The notes beneath the pieces were generated by a model, which did not search any database, was not told the origin of the DNA, and worked only from the letters and a program-made list of their open reading frames with translations. A program made the position numbers and the translations under genes. A stretch of 64,000 nucleotides of DNA from Ashinkailepas kermadecensis (lineage: Eukaryota; Arthropoda; Thecostraca; Neolepadidae): positions 126,031 through 190,030 of the forward strand of contig JAOTOM010003828.1 in assembly GCA_034440615.1 (NCBI GenBank), in the 5' to 3' direction. This document shows, in pieces, positions 1-10,320 of the stretch (position 1 is its first letter; every line of letters begins with the position of its first letter).

Positions 1-74
1 GATGGGCGTTCGGATACGATGGGCGTTCGGATACGATGGGCGTTCGGATACGATGGGCGTTCGGATACGATGGG
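1..74. repeat. 17-bp tandem repeat
   Basis: Four and a half perfect copies of gatgggcgttcggatac open the window, so the array continues to the left of it. Confidence 0.9.
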
Positions 75-577
75 CGGCAGCGCCCGCCGGACGCGGCCGA
101 CACATCAAATCTGTCAGTCGTCGCTCAACCACAACACACCGCGTTGTGACGTCGTCAACCACAACACAACCGTGACGTCGTCGGCATCCCAGTCGAAACC
201 GGCCGTCAGTCACGAGCGGTGGCCCGCAATTCACTTCCCGCGGAGTGGACGGTGCGAACACCAGCTATGACGTCGAAAAACGTCAACAATATTGCACGTA
301 AAACGTGACGAAATGAAAGAAAAAATGTCAGTTATTGACAAGCGGCAAATTCAATGATAATAATGTCAGAATAGAGTATTGTAAAGTATGATGCACGAAT
401 ATAGTTCAATGCAGTCATATTGAACAGACGCCAATCAGGGAAGTCACAGCTCTGTTCGAGGAAGCCAGAACAGACTATTAGTTGTTGGTTTACACGTATA
501 TTTCGGAATTCCATGACACTGGTCAGAAGATCCGATTTGTAATCGAATAACGCTCCCAGAACCTCCGTATGAAAAGT

Positions 578-915
578 GAACTACCTGCGTGGTGTCTCAG
601 TCTCAGTCAACCAGTCTCAGACTCTAAGCTCTGCATGTCTCTCACTCCCTCAGTCTCTCAGTACCCGTCTCTGTCTCAGTCTTACCTCCAGTTTCATCCT
701 CATCCTCAGTCTCATGCTAAGCCTCATCTTCATCCTCAGCCTCAACCTCAACATTAGCGTTAGTCTCAGTCCGTTTCATCCCCAGTCTCATCCTCAGCCT
801 CAGCCTTAGCGTTAGTCTCACCCTCATCCTTAGCTTTAGTCTCATCCTCAGTATCAGTCCCAGTCCCATCCTCATCCTCAGTCCCAGCCCCAGCCACATC
901 CTCAGTCTCAGTCAT
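578..915. repeat. CTCAGT/CTCATC-rich degenerate minisatellite
   Basis: A low-complexity tract built from cctcagtctca-like units with many substitutions. It opens spurious reading frames on both strands; none looks coding. Confidence 0.8.
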
Positions 916-1194
916 TGAGGAGACGACGGCCGGCCGTCATCGAGGCTGGTCCGGCAGCTGTTTAGAATGCGTTCTCTGTCGCAGCTCTCGCGCGGTTTGT
1001 CGCAATTCTCGCGCGGATTTAGAGCGTGACGCCGCACGTCCCGTGGGTTCCAGCCGCGCAGCGTTCTGGCAGGCTTTACACGGCACGAATGACGTGAGCC
1101 ATTTATGTCGCCGTCTGCAAACTTCCGAACTAACTTGGACACCGTCACCGTTGGTCGCATAAACACCAGTGGAGACATTTATACGGAACGCAGC

Positions 1195-1285
1195 AAAGTC
1201 GTATTCCCTTCACAAAATTCCCTTCACAAAGTCGTATTCCCTTCACAAAATTCCCTTCACAAAGTCGTATTCCCTTCACAAAATT
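1195..1285. repeat. 33-bp tandem repeat
   Basis: Nearly three copies of a unit that starts aaagtcgtattcccttcac, at 1195, 1228 and 1261. Confidence 0.9.
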
Positions 1286-1514
1286 GCTCAAGAATTGTCC
1301 ATATCTATCGTGGTCTGATCACGATTCCCCAGAGCGTCACCATCCTACACGAAACCACACAGGAATGGATACGAACATTAGACAGTTTTTTGCAGTCCGC
1401 ACGTTCCTGGTGGAATCACCAGTCTTGGCGCGGACTTGAGGAATGGACAAGGAACGGTATATAACGTCAGCGGCCGACACCGCGGAATCCGCGGACGGAA
1501 TGTGATAAGAACGC

Positions 1515-1680
1515 GCCATTATACCGCGCCATTATAGCGCGCGATTAGACCGCGCCATTATGTCACGCCACTATACGGCGCCATTACGTCACGCCATTAT
1601 ACCGCACCATTATGTCACGCCATTATACAGCGCCATTATGTCACGCCATTATAACGCGCATCATTATACCGCTCCAATAT
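1515..1680. repeat. Tandem CGCCATTATA-type repeat
   Basis: About eleven copies of a 13-15 bp unit around cgccattatacc, with alternating accgcg and gtcacg linkers. Confidence 0.85.
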
Positions 1681-1777
1681 GCGGCAACAAGACGCTGAGC
1701 GTGCGGAGCCCCGCCTACGGCTACCACCACCCACGGTTAAATTACACCGTTCGGTTTGAAGCCGAGCGGTGGCCGAC

Positions 1778-1822
1778 CTTGCTCAGGTTCAGCTGCCAGC
1801 TTGACCTTGCCGAGGTCAGCTG
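1778..1822 (-). CDS. Candidate downstream exon of the 1-9.5 kb coiled-coil gene
   Basis: A 45-nt segment on the minus strand lies between an attttag acceptor and a GTCGGC donor. It is entered in phase 1 and left in phase 1, so it accepts the single G left by the exon at 3317-3245. The resulting residues (AADLGKVKLAAEPEQ) are charged and helix-prone like the upstream exons. The donor is weak and the exon is very short, so this could be chance. No further exon was found toward coordinate 1. Confidence 0.3.
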
Positions 1823-2544
1823 CTAAAATGACCTGGATGGAGGTCAGATGTTTACCTGAGCAGAATCGATGCCAGTTGCCACGCCGCGGCCATCGAAGTT
1901 GCAAATGTCTACCAGTGTACCACCGCGGGCGGAAGCGGTGGGAAGCAAACAAACAAAACCATCACCTCAGTGCGGTATTACAATGTTTTTTTTTCATAAT
2001 GCGTGCGATGCCGAAAAATACATAGAAGCATGCTGAAATTCCCCATGAAAACGACGTCCTAATGATACGAAGTTCCTCGAAGCTCATTCTCGCACTTACA
2101 GGGGCATTTTTCATTGCTTATGAGACAATGTTCACACAAGCAGCAACTGTTATTGCGTAGTAGACCAGATCATAGGTAGTCACATTTCCTTAGATATCAT
2201 AACATGCTTGTGCATAACATCACTATCCGCAATAGCAAGCATGCGTATAGTAGCAATACTTACCATACTGTTAGACACGAAGAGTGAAGAAGCCTGCCTA
2301 AGCATCATCGAAAAGCACGATGTCGAAAGGTTGTGGGGAAGTATGTTGATTTAGTATTCAGTAAATATATTAAGTAGTATAATGTTCCACCAAATTAAAG
2401 TAAGCATAAATTATAAAAGCATAAATAAAGAAAAATATATAAGTATTAAGTATGAAGTAAGTATGAAAGTAAGTATAATGTTTTACCAAATTTCCCGAAA
2501 AATAGATCACTGCCTTGGTTTCATTCCATCTCATCAAATTCGGT
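1823..2544. other. AT-rich spacer, no gene seen
   Basis: Probably intronic sequence of the minus-strand coiled-coil gene. No coding-like frame or named repeat was seen. Confidence 0.5.
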
Positions 2545-2760
2545 CAGCACCAAGCAGCACCACTTGCCAACATGCCCCGACATCACGCCAGCACCAGGCA
2601 GCACCACTTGCCAACATGCCCCGACATCACGCCAGCACCAGGCAGCACCACTTGCCAACATGCCACGACATCACGCCAGCACCAGGCAGCACCACTTGCC
2701 AACATGCCCCGACATCACGCCAGCACCAGACGGCACCACTTCCCAACACGTCAGCACGGC
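2545..2760. repeat. 44-bp minisatellite
   Basis: Close to five copies with a period of 44 (copies begin 2545, 2589, 2633 and so on). Because 44 is not a multiple of three and the unit lacks stops, several long open frames appear across it; these are artefacts. Confidence 0.9.
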
Positions 2761-3119
2761 TGAAGACACAGCGTCAGCACGGCTGAAGACGAGTGTCGAG
2801 CCGCCGACAGCTCGTCCCACCGGTACGACGACCGTGCACAGGCGACATGCAAACACACCGCCTGAAATTCAGACATTTACGCGGAAAAAAGACGCCGATC
2901 AGGAGGTTATTTCGACCCGCGGACAAAGTTTTTACTTCATGAAATGATCTCCATGAAACTTCACAACATGCAATTGAAGTAATTGCTCGTTCTCTTGTTC
3001 GTTTTTCTCACCATATTCGATTCCTGCCATATGTGCCGCCATAGCTTTACCAGCAGATGATGTTTATCTGTCAAATCATCTTTTGCCCGCACTTTTCCTG
3101 TCATATTGCCACACTGCTC

Positions 3120-3161
3120 TGACGTCATCAAGGGTTTGACGTCATCAGAGATTTGACGTCA
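3120..3161. promoter_or_regulatory. Three TGACGTCA (CRE-type) palindromes at 17-bp spacing
   Basis: Perfect TGACGTCA octamers start at 3120, 3137 and 3154 within a 17-bp tandem repeat. This is the consensus site of CREB/ATF bZIP factors. They fall in the intron after the exon at 3317-3245. Binding is inferred only from the motif. Confidence 0.5.
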
Positions 3162-3244
3162 TCAGAGGATTCACGTCTTCGCCTGCCACCATCCACCCCA
3201 CGAAACACCAACTCCATCTGCCGTGCCAGCAGACTGGGACTGAC

Positions 3245-3317
3245 CTTGGGTGACCTTGAGCTCTTCTGCGTCGCTTTTGATCTTCTCGAGCTGCACCACG
3301 GCGCCCATATACTGCTT
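3245..3317 (-). CDS. Coiled-coil gene, exon 5
   Basis: This minus-strand exon runs from a tctgtggccgcag acceptor to a GTCAGT donor and encodes 24 residues plus one base. It contains VVQLEKIKSDAEELKVTQ, a charged heptad-like stretch. It is entered in phase 0, matching the phase-0 end of exon 4 at 4512, and leaves in phase 1. An alternative donor (AAG then GTCACC) would shorten it by ten bases. Function is unknown; it adds coiled coil to the protein begun at 9462. Confidence 0.5.
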
Positions 3318-3478
3318 CTGCGGCCACAGACGACGCGTGACAACAAGAACGCCGACACACCGACACGTCAATCAGCAGTCTGGGTAACCAATACGATTGA
3401 AATGGGCGCGTGCGACAGAAATGGAAATAATTTGAGGCTTACTTTCCGACAACAAAAACCGTCCGAATGTTAGTGTCT

Positions 3479-3590
3479 AGAACTCGCTGAATGACAGCTG
3501 GTGACAGCAACATCAGAACTCGCTGAATGACAGCTGGTGACAGCAACATCAGAACTCGCTGAATGACAGCTGGTGACAGCAACATCCTGT
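3479..3590. repeat. 36-bp tandem repeat, three copies
   Basis: Three copies of a unit beginning agaactcgctgaatgacag, in the intron between exons 4 and 5 of the coiled-coil gene. Confidence 0.9.
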
Positions 3591-3942
3591 CCATCCAAGA
3601 CTTGCAGTTCACAACTTGCCTTGAAAGAAGTGGCCAGTAATGCCATACATGGCAATGTTGTATTTATCGTCTGACCATCAACTGCAGTCGGTCATACAAA
3701 CTCTGGGATGGAGGCAATAACAAATCCACAATCTCGACTGGAACAGACATCTGCAGAAGGGGACAACCTCGACGGCGCCGCACCATTCCCGCCAGAATAG
3801 TTCTCGCGAAGCATGACCAACTCGGGTAGCTGAGTATTCGTTGGACTTCCGACGAGAACCCAATTATGCGACGCTTCTGGCATAGTGAATTATAACCAGC
3901 TCAATCTTTCTGAGACAGACCGATTGTTTGGTTGGCAATAGG

Positions 3943-4097
3943 TTGGTTGGCTTTACGACGCATCGACGGCTCGTTGGGTCATGTAGCGTCACCAATCTTT
4001 CAGACCCACTGGTCGCTGGCGAAGAGAGGGCAAAAGGTGGGACTCGAACCCACATCCTTTCGGTTGGGAGATGGGTTCCTTACCCCTAGACTGCTCC
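3943..4097 (-). mobile_element. tRNA-derived SINE (diverged copy)
   Basis: On the minus strand it reads a tRNA-like head (box B as gggttcgagtcccacc) followed by the same body and ccaaccaacc tail seen in the copies at 5466, 8701 and 11552. It is the most diverged of the four in this region. Confidence 0.7.
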
Positions 4098-4511
4098 AAA
4101 CATATTTTTTTTCCAAGCATGTGACATCAGAATTCCAGTTTACACCTACTGGTGAATCCTGAGCACTTTATCACAGAGCAATTGATTGCCAAACAACGCC
4201 ACTCAACGTCGAAATAAAGAAAATGAGACACTTAATGTTCTGGAGGATTATGTTCTGGATGCCAGAAATCCAGGAGCAGCCTCTCTTCCAACACTGACCA
4301 GGAGTGCCTTAGTACGGGGTCCGCCACCATGGGGATTGAAGGGGAAAGATCTATTCAATAATTCTGAAATTTAGCACTACACCCATGGGCGTCGCATCGA
4401 AATAATGGAACTTAAAACCCTGGTACATTCACATCAACCGTGCTGTCCCGGTGGAGCCCATGCGTCCAAACATCTCCCGAAGACGCACAACAGTCGACCC
4501 GCGCCGCCTAC

Positions 4512-4601
4512 CATGGCCGCCTCGGCGCCTTCCTTCTGCACCGTCATGCTGACCAGCTGCGGCTCCACCTCCTCCAGCCGCGCCGTCTTCTTGTCCAGCT
4601 C
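4512..4601 (-). CDS. Coiled-coil gene, exon 4
   Basis: A 90-nt minus-strand exon lies between a ctgtggccggcag acceptor and an ATG-GTAGGC donor. It encodes 30 residues (KKTARLEEVEPQLVSMTVQK at its centre) in GC-rich codons unlike the AT-rich surroundings. It is phase 0 on both sides, matching exon 3 upstream and exon 5 downstream. The residue pattern is that of a coiled coil; I do not recognise the family. The opposite strand also has an open frame here, which I treat as a shadow. Confidence 0.55.
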
Positions 4602-5465
4602 CTGCCGGCCACAGCACGAGTGAGGCGCCGATACGCCGCCTAGCGGCCGTCGGCCAAACTCCGGATTAGATACGCAGCTCACAGATGGCAAGTCAGCAGT
4701 CACAACGGATGTAAATATGATACCATTATCTGTACTTGTGTATGTGTATTTACTACCGAAACATCTAGAGTCCACGATGGCTATTCTTGTGTCCGTCGAA
4801 ATTACCTGTAGAAGAACTCTTCGCATATAGTGATCACAATATGCTCAGAGTACAGGAAACGACGCAGGCTCCATGTCAAGTATTGGCAGTTTGCTCTTGG
4901 GACATGCTGTTTCATAGATGCAACATCAATGAAATGTGGGACACTTTGAAGTGTATGATGACAAAATGGCGGGAACTGTTCATTCCCCTGAAGAGAGTGA
5001 GTGGTAAGCAAAACTCCAGTGGTTTTCAGGAAGTGCGAAAATAGTGATTTCCAATAGAACTCGACGTTTTCGAGCACCAAAACAGGATGGTACTGCGGCA
5101 AATTTAGGAACTTGCAGACCAGGGAGAGATGAGGTAAAACGGATGTTCTGTCTAAAAGGAAATTGTGACCAGACTTGTCAGGGTATTGTATTGGAGACAT
5201 GGAAACCTTTCATTGTTGTCTTTATGGTATCAAGTCAAAAGGTAGGAAGCGTGAGGGCTCCCTAGAAGGTAACGTGAATTTGTTATCAGAGGAAGATGAC
5301 TTAACGAGTGTTTTATGCAGAAAATTTCCCTCAATGTTCACTGATGAGAGGGACTTTCCTCTTGACCATGCAGATCCACTCCGCCGCCTTACCTTCCCAC
5401 CGTTTTCCGCCGCCTCACCTTCTCACTGTGCTCCACTTCCTCACCATCTTACCTAGCTCCACTTC
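4602..5465. other. Intron, no gene seen
   Basis: Unique AT-rich sequence between exons 3 and 4 of the coiled-coil gene, with short open frames on both strands but no splice-bounded coding stretch. It becomes CT-rich from about 5380. Confidence 0.4.
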
Positions 5466-5630
5466 AGGGGACGAGTGGTCTAGGGGTAAGATGCTCGTCT
5501 CGCAATCGAAAGATTGTGGGTTCGAATCTCACCTGTCGCTACTCTTCGCCCGCGACCAATCGGCGTGAGAGATTGGCGACGCTATATGACTCAACGGTCG
5601 ACGTGTCGTAAAACCAATAACCAACCAACC
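5466..5630 (+). mobile_element. tRNA-derived SINE with 12-bp target duplication
   Basis: The head ggggacgagtggtctagggg carries an A box and ggttcgaatctc a B box; the body ends ccaataaccaaccaacc. It is flanked by tagctccacttc at 5454-5465 and 5631-5642, a 12-bp target-site duplication, so this is a true retroposed copy inside a CT-rich minisatellite. RNA polymerase III transcription is inferred from the boxes. Confidence 0.9.
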
Positions 5631-6122
5631 TAGCTCCACTTCCTCACCTTCTCACCGCGCTCCGCCGTCTCACCATTTCGCCGAGCTCCACTTCCTCACC
5701 TTCTCACCGCGCTCCGCCGTCTCACCATTTCGCCGAGCTCCACTTCCTCACCTTCTCGCCGTGCTCCACTTCCTCACCATCTCACCTAGCTCCACTTCCT
5801 CACCTTCTCACCGTGTCCCGCCGCCTCACCTTCACGCCACCTCGTCTTTCCACTGCGCTCCGCCGCCTCACCATCTCGCCAAGCTCCACTTCCTCACCTT
5901 CTCACCGTGTCCCGCCCCCTCACCTTCACGCCACCTCGTCTTTCCACTGCGCTCCGCCGCCTCACCATCCCGCCGAGCTCCTCCGCCCCATCTCGTCACC
6001 ACACTGCGCTCCGCCGCCTCACCATCCCGCCCAGCTCCTCCACCCCATCCTGTCACCACACTGCGCTCCGCCGCCTCACCATCCCGCCCAGCTCCTCCAC
6101 CCCACCCCATCACCACACTGCG
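5631..6122. repeat. CT-rich minisatellite next to exon 3 donor
   Basis: Degenerate units of gctccacttcctcacc and related forms pass, toward 6122, into a 55-58 bp unit (ccgcctcaccatcccgcc). The array comes to within about 15-20 bp of the splice donor of the exon at 6310-6136. Its long open frames are artefacts. Confidence 0.85.
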
Positions 6123-6135
6123 GCGGCGCACCGAC

Positions 6136-6310
6136 CTGTCGGAGCGCGTTGACCTCGGCCAGGTGGAGCCTCAGCTGGTGCTCGTTCCGGCTGCAGTCGC
6201 GGTGCAGCTGCGCCGTCAGCCGGCCCGCCTCCTCCAGCCGACGCGACTTGTCGTGGTGGTGCGACAGCAGCTCCTTGTGGCGGGTGATCAGCTCGCTGTG
6301 AAGCGCGCGC
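6136..6310 (-). CDS. Coiled-coil gene, exon 3
   Basis: The 175-nt minus-strand exon is entered in phase 2 (one G completes the GA left by exon 2, giving Glu) and ends at a full codon before CAG-GTCGGT. It encodes 58 residues rich in Leu, Glu, Arg and His in heptad order, for example SELITRHKELLSHHHDKSRR and LRLHLAEVNALRQ, a strong coiled-coil signature with no stop. The acceptor itself is formed by the last unit of the 43-bp minisatellite at 6311-7033. The family is unrecognised. Confidence 0.65.
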
Positions 6311-7033
6311 CTCAACGTCACACCACGCCAGGTGTGCGGTAGGCAGGTGGGGCGTCACCGTCACACCACGCAGGGGGGGGGGGGGGCGTCCACCACGCCA
6401 GGTGTGCGGTAGGCGGGGTCACACCACGCCAGGTGCGCGGTAGGCAGGTGGGGCGTCACCGTCACACCACGCCAGGTGCGCGGTAGGCAGGTGGGGCGTC
6501 ACCGTCACACCACGCCAGGTGTGCGGTAGGCAGGTGGGGCGTCACCGTCACACCACGCCAGGTGTGCGGTAGGCAGGTGGGGCGTCACCGTCACACCACG
6601 CCAGGTGTGCGGTAGGCAGGTGGGGGTCGTCACACCACGCCAGGTGTGCGGTAGGCAGGTGGGCGTGTCACACCACGCCAGGTGTGCGGTAGGCAGGTGG
6701 GGCGTCACCGTCACACCACGCCAGGTGCGCGGTAGGCAGGTGGGGCGTCACCGTCACACCACGCCAGGTGCGCGGTAGGCAGATGGGGCGTCACCGTCAC
6801 ACCACGCCAGGTGCGCGGTAGGCAGGTGGGGCCTCACCGTCACACCACGCCAGGTGTGCGGTAGGCAGGTGGGGCGTCACCGTCACACCACGCCAGGTGT
6901 GCGGTAGGCAGGTGGGGCGTCACCGTCACACCACGCCAGGTGTGCGGTAGGCAGGTGGGGCGTCACCGTCACACCACGCCAGGTGTGCGGTAGGCAGGCG
7001 GGGCCACACCGCCACACCACGCCAGGTGCGCGG
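6311..7033. repeat. 43-bp minisatellite reaching the exon 3 acceptor
   Basis: About sixteen copies of a unit containing cacaccacgccaggtgtgcg. The last unit runs straight into the 3' splice site of the exon at 6310-6136. One copy near 6370 carries a G run. Confidence 0.9.
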
Positions 7034-8049
7034 GATTGAAGCTAGCAGGTGACTTAAATCATGCTGATAGATAATCTAGGCCACGAGGCCTAGATGGTCT
7101 TCGTGGCTCTTATTAAGCCTTAACACAACGACTTGATGATTTCATGACAACAGGGTCGGATTTACGTTTAGGAATCTTGGACTTGGAGAGGAGAAATTGG
7201 GTCATTTGGACACATTTCTTATGCTCAACATTTCAAAAACATAAAGTTCTTTTCATGTCTTGCCATCAGATTCAAGCATGTTACCAACCAGCAATTAAGT
7301 CTGTGGGCAGTTTTGAACAACTCCCATTGCTTTTTTGGCAATAAAAAGTAGATAATTTTCTGGCGACGATAATGTTCTGCAATAATGCAATGTCAATGTT
7401 CTGGACGACAAACATACATCCAAGACAGAGCTGTATTCCCAGCCGTGGACGACAACCGACCGTGGCTCAGCACTTCACTCTTGTCTACGGAACGAAATGG
7501 GCGAAATAGGTGAACGAAATTGGCGAATGAAATGGGGAAATGAGCGAGCGACATGGGCGAACGAAACGGGAGAACGAAATGGGCGAACGCATCATCGGGT
7601 CTGTCCTCATGGACTCATCGAACTGTGCTGCTCTATCGTGGTGTGGCCAGGACGGTACAAGAACAGCCCAGTACCAAAGCGGTGGCGCCCGAATGCAAGT
7701 ATATCAATTATATAAATACGGGGTAGCCAGTTAGTGGTTAGAGTACGTATATAGTTCGCCGCTACGGTGGTCTGGCAGCGTGTACTAAAATTACTTTACT
7801 TTACCGCATAAAAATACTTTACTTTACTAAAAATACTTTACTTCACCTTCCTTAGATTACCTTTCCATTAACTGTGCAGATAAAGAACGAAGTTGCTTTG
7901 GAATAGTGAGAGATGGATACAGGATAGCCTCTCAAAGATGAAAAATTCGATATATGGCTTTCACTCCAGCCATCTGCATTTCACACCATTTCAGTTTTGG
8001 CTATCACGACTGTACTCACACTTGCTTTGTGGGAAGATGATGAAATCTT
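7034..8049. other. Intron, no gene seen
   Basis: Intron 2 of the coiled-coil gene. It holds a short 12-13 bp tandem array of gaacgaaatgggc at 7490-7590 and an actttactttac-rich patch near 7790-7845. No splice-bounded coding stretch was found. Confidence 0.45.
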
Positions 8050-8174
8050 ACTGGGGTACATTGGGCTAAGCACATACATAGTCCGCTGTCACTGGGGTAC
8101 ATTGGGCTGAGTACATGTATGGTCAGCTGTCACTGCGGTACATTGGGCTGAGTACATGCATGGTCAGCTGTCCA
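8050..8174. repeat. 42-bp tandem repeat, three copies
   Basis: Units beginning actggggtacattgggct at about 8050, 8092 and 8134. Confidence 0.9.
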
Positions 8175-8299
8175 TGTCGTCTACTGGTTGAGAAACTGTA
8201 AACACAGCATACATTGTAAATGGCTAGCTTTACATAGTCAATGGATACAGTAGTATCGTGGGTGGAGCACACGTGCACAGCCCACTGAAGGGAACTCAC

Positions 8300-8367
8300 T
8301 CGGTTTTGATCATTTTATTCTGGATACGATCCATGGTTATCAGCCGCTGCCTCAAGTGCACGTTCTC
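8300..8367 (-). CDS. Coiled-coil gene, exon 2
   Basis: A 68-nt minus-strand exon lies between a gttgtacgttacag acceptor and a strong GTGAGT donor. It encodes 22 residues plus GA, containing VHLRQRLITMDRIQNKMIKT. It is entered in phase 0, as required by exon 1, and left in phase 2, as required by exon 3. The acceptor and the first exon bases (GAGAAC) are also present in the adjacent minisatellite units at 8375-8700, so that array seems to have grown from this intron-exon border. Confidence 0.6.
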
Positions 8368-8374
8368 CTGTAAC

Positions 8375-8700
8375 GTACAACAGCAGCATCAGTATGTCAA
8401 TTGATGCACTTCTATTACAACAGCCGAATCAATACAATTGATGTTCTGTAACATACACAGTAGCATCAGGATGTCAATTGATGCACTTCTACAACGTACA
8501 ACAGCAGCATCAGTATGTCGATTGGTGTTCTCCTGCAATGCACAACAGCAGCATCAGTATGTCAATTGGTGTTCTCCTGCAACGCACAACAGCAGCATCA
8601 GTATGTCAATTGATGCACTTCTATAACGTACCGCAGAATTACAAATTATGTAAAACAATTGATGTTCTGTAACATACAAGCAGCATCAGTGTGTCAATTG
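8375..8700. repeat. About 40-44 bp minisatellite carrying copies of the exon 2 acceptor
   Basis: Degenerate units of acaacagcagcatcagtatg plus tcaattg. On the minus strand some units, near 8526 and 8570, read ttgcaggagaac, repeating the real acceptor and the first bases of exon 2. Confidence 0.85.
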
Positions 8701-8859
8701 GTTGGTTATTGGTTTTACGACACGTCGACCGTTGAGTCATGTAGCGTCGCCAATCTCTCACGCCGATTGGTCGCGGGCGAAGAGTAGCGACAGGTGAGAC
8801 TCGAACCCACAACCTTTCGATTGTGAGACGAGCATCTTACCCCTAGACCACTCGTCCCC
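8701..8859 (-). mobile_element. tRNA-derived SINE with 14-bp flanking duplication
   Basis: A reverse-oriented copy of the SINE at 5466. It is flanked by cagtgtgtcaattg (8687-8700) and cagtatgtcaattg (8861-8874). The flanks also match the host minisatellite unit, so the duplication could be pre-existing repeat sequence. Confidence 0.85.
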
Positions 8860-8909
8860 ACAGTATGTCAATTGACGTTCTCCTAACGCACACGCACAGC
8901 GCACTACTC

Positions 8910-8931
8910 GTCACGTGACTAGTCACGTGAC
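8910..8931. promoter_or_regulatory. Double GTCACGTGAC palindrome (CLEAR-type E-boxes)
   Basis: GTCACGTGAC, TA, GTCACGTGAC form a perfect 22-bp palindrome. GTCACGTGAC is the CLEAR motif bound by TFEB/MITF-type bHLH-zip factors. It lies in intron 1 of the coiled-coil gene, about 430 bp downstream of its first exon. Regulatory function is inferred. Confidence 0.45.
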
Positions 8932-9366
8932 TGTCAGTCAGTGCCGAAATTCGTCCCCATAGAATGGGGTGCCTGCTACGGGAACACGTCAAAAGCTGCG
9001 ATGAGGCCGAGAAGACCGGAATGTGAGAGGTAAGAGATGACTCTAAACATCATTGGATGTGAATATCATCTTTTGCCTGCATGTTATCGCATTGCCAAAC
9101 TGCTTCGGCGTCATCGGGTGTTCTGACGTCTCCGCCTGCTAACCTTCGCCCAATGAGAAACGAAGTCCAAGACATTGCTACATCTGCTGTCTGTAGGGCA
9201 GTTCTGCCCCAACTAAGTCACCACGCTCAGGAAGCGTGGTGACTCAGGGAGCGTGGTGACAGGGATCAGCTGGAAGATCTTGCAATGCACCACACAAGCT
9301 GTAGAAAGCATATACAGAAAATACGACCAGAAGTGTCCGCCGTGTGACAGACGCCCGGGCCGTCAC

Positions 9367-9462
9367 CTGCTGAGTCTGCATACAGCTGGGGCAGGCCGCC
9401 ACAGCGGCAGCCGGCGGGAGTGCGTCTGCACCCGACAACAGGGCGAAGAAGTCGTCGTCCAT
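9367..9462 (-). CDS. Coiled-coil gene, first coding exon
   Basis: The ATG at 9462-9460 sits in a strong context (ctgccATGg) and begins MDDDFFALLSGADALPP. The 32-residue exon ends CPSCMQTQQ at CAG-GTGACG, phase 0, fitting exon 2. The frame also stays open upstream into the 66-bp minisatellite, adding 22-residue repeats (EGREVTARHRHH), until an indel near 9600; I prefer the ATG here because the upstream units are broken by frame changes. Together the five exons give about 175 residues of acidic N-terminus followed by coiled coil. The family is unknown. Confidence 0.55.
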
Positions 9463-9465
9463 GGC

Positions 9466-10320
9466 AGCGTGGTGGTGGCGGTGTCGCGCCGTCACCTCAC
9501 GCCCCTCAAACTGCGACACAGCAGACACAACATCACAGTGGTGGCGGTGTCGCGCCGTCACCTCACGCCCCTCAAACTGCGACACAGCAGACACAACATC
9601 ACAGTGGTGGCGGGTGCCGAGCGGGCGTCACCTCACGTCCCTCAAACTGCGACACAGCAGACACAACATCACAGTGGTGGCGGTGTCGCGCCGTCACCTC
9701 ACGCCCCTCAAACTGCGACACAGCAGACACAACATCACAGTGGTGGCGGTGTCGCGCCGTCACCTCACGCCCCTCAAACTGCGACACAGCAGACACAACA
9801 TCACAGTGGTGGCGGTGTCGCGCCGTCACCTCACGCCCCTCAAACTGCGACACAGCAGACACAACATCACAGTGGTGGCGGTGTCGCGCCGTCTCACGCC
9901 CTCAAACTGCGACACAGCATACACAACATCACAGTGGTGGCGGTGTCGCGCCGTCACCTCACGCCCCTCAAACTGCGACACAGCAGACACAACATCACAG
10001 TGGTGGCGGTGTCGCGCCGTCACCTCACGTCCCTCAAACTGCGACACAGCAGACACAACATCACAGTGGTGGCGGTGTCGCGCCGTCACCTCACGCCCCT
10101 CAAACTGCGACACAGCAGACACAACATCACAGTCGTGGCGGTGTCGCGCCGTCACCTCACGCCCCTCAAACTGCGACACAGCAGACACAACATCACAGTG
10201 GTGGCGGGTGCCGAGCGGGAGTCACCTCACGTCCCTCAAACTGCGACACAGCAGACACAACATCACAGTGGTGGCGGGTGCCGAGCGGGCGTCACCTCAC
10301 GTCCCTCAAACTGCGACACA
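9466..10320. repeat. 66-bp minisatellite
   Basis: About thirteen copies of a 66-bp unit including cacctcacgcccctcaaact. Since 66 is a multiple of three the array stays open in several frames on both strands, producing long spurious ORFs. It begins a few bases upstream of the start codon of the minus-strand gene. Confidence 0.95.

Noticed and set aside
19..270. 83-codon frame at the left edge
   Set aside because: It begins in a 17-bp tandem repeat and has no recognisable content.
5761..6342. 193-codon Pro/Ser/His-rich frame
   Set aside because: CT-rich minisatellite plus the antisense of coiled-coil exon 3.
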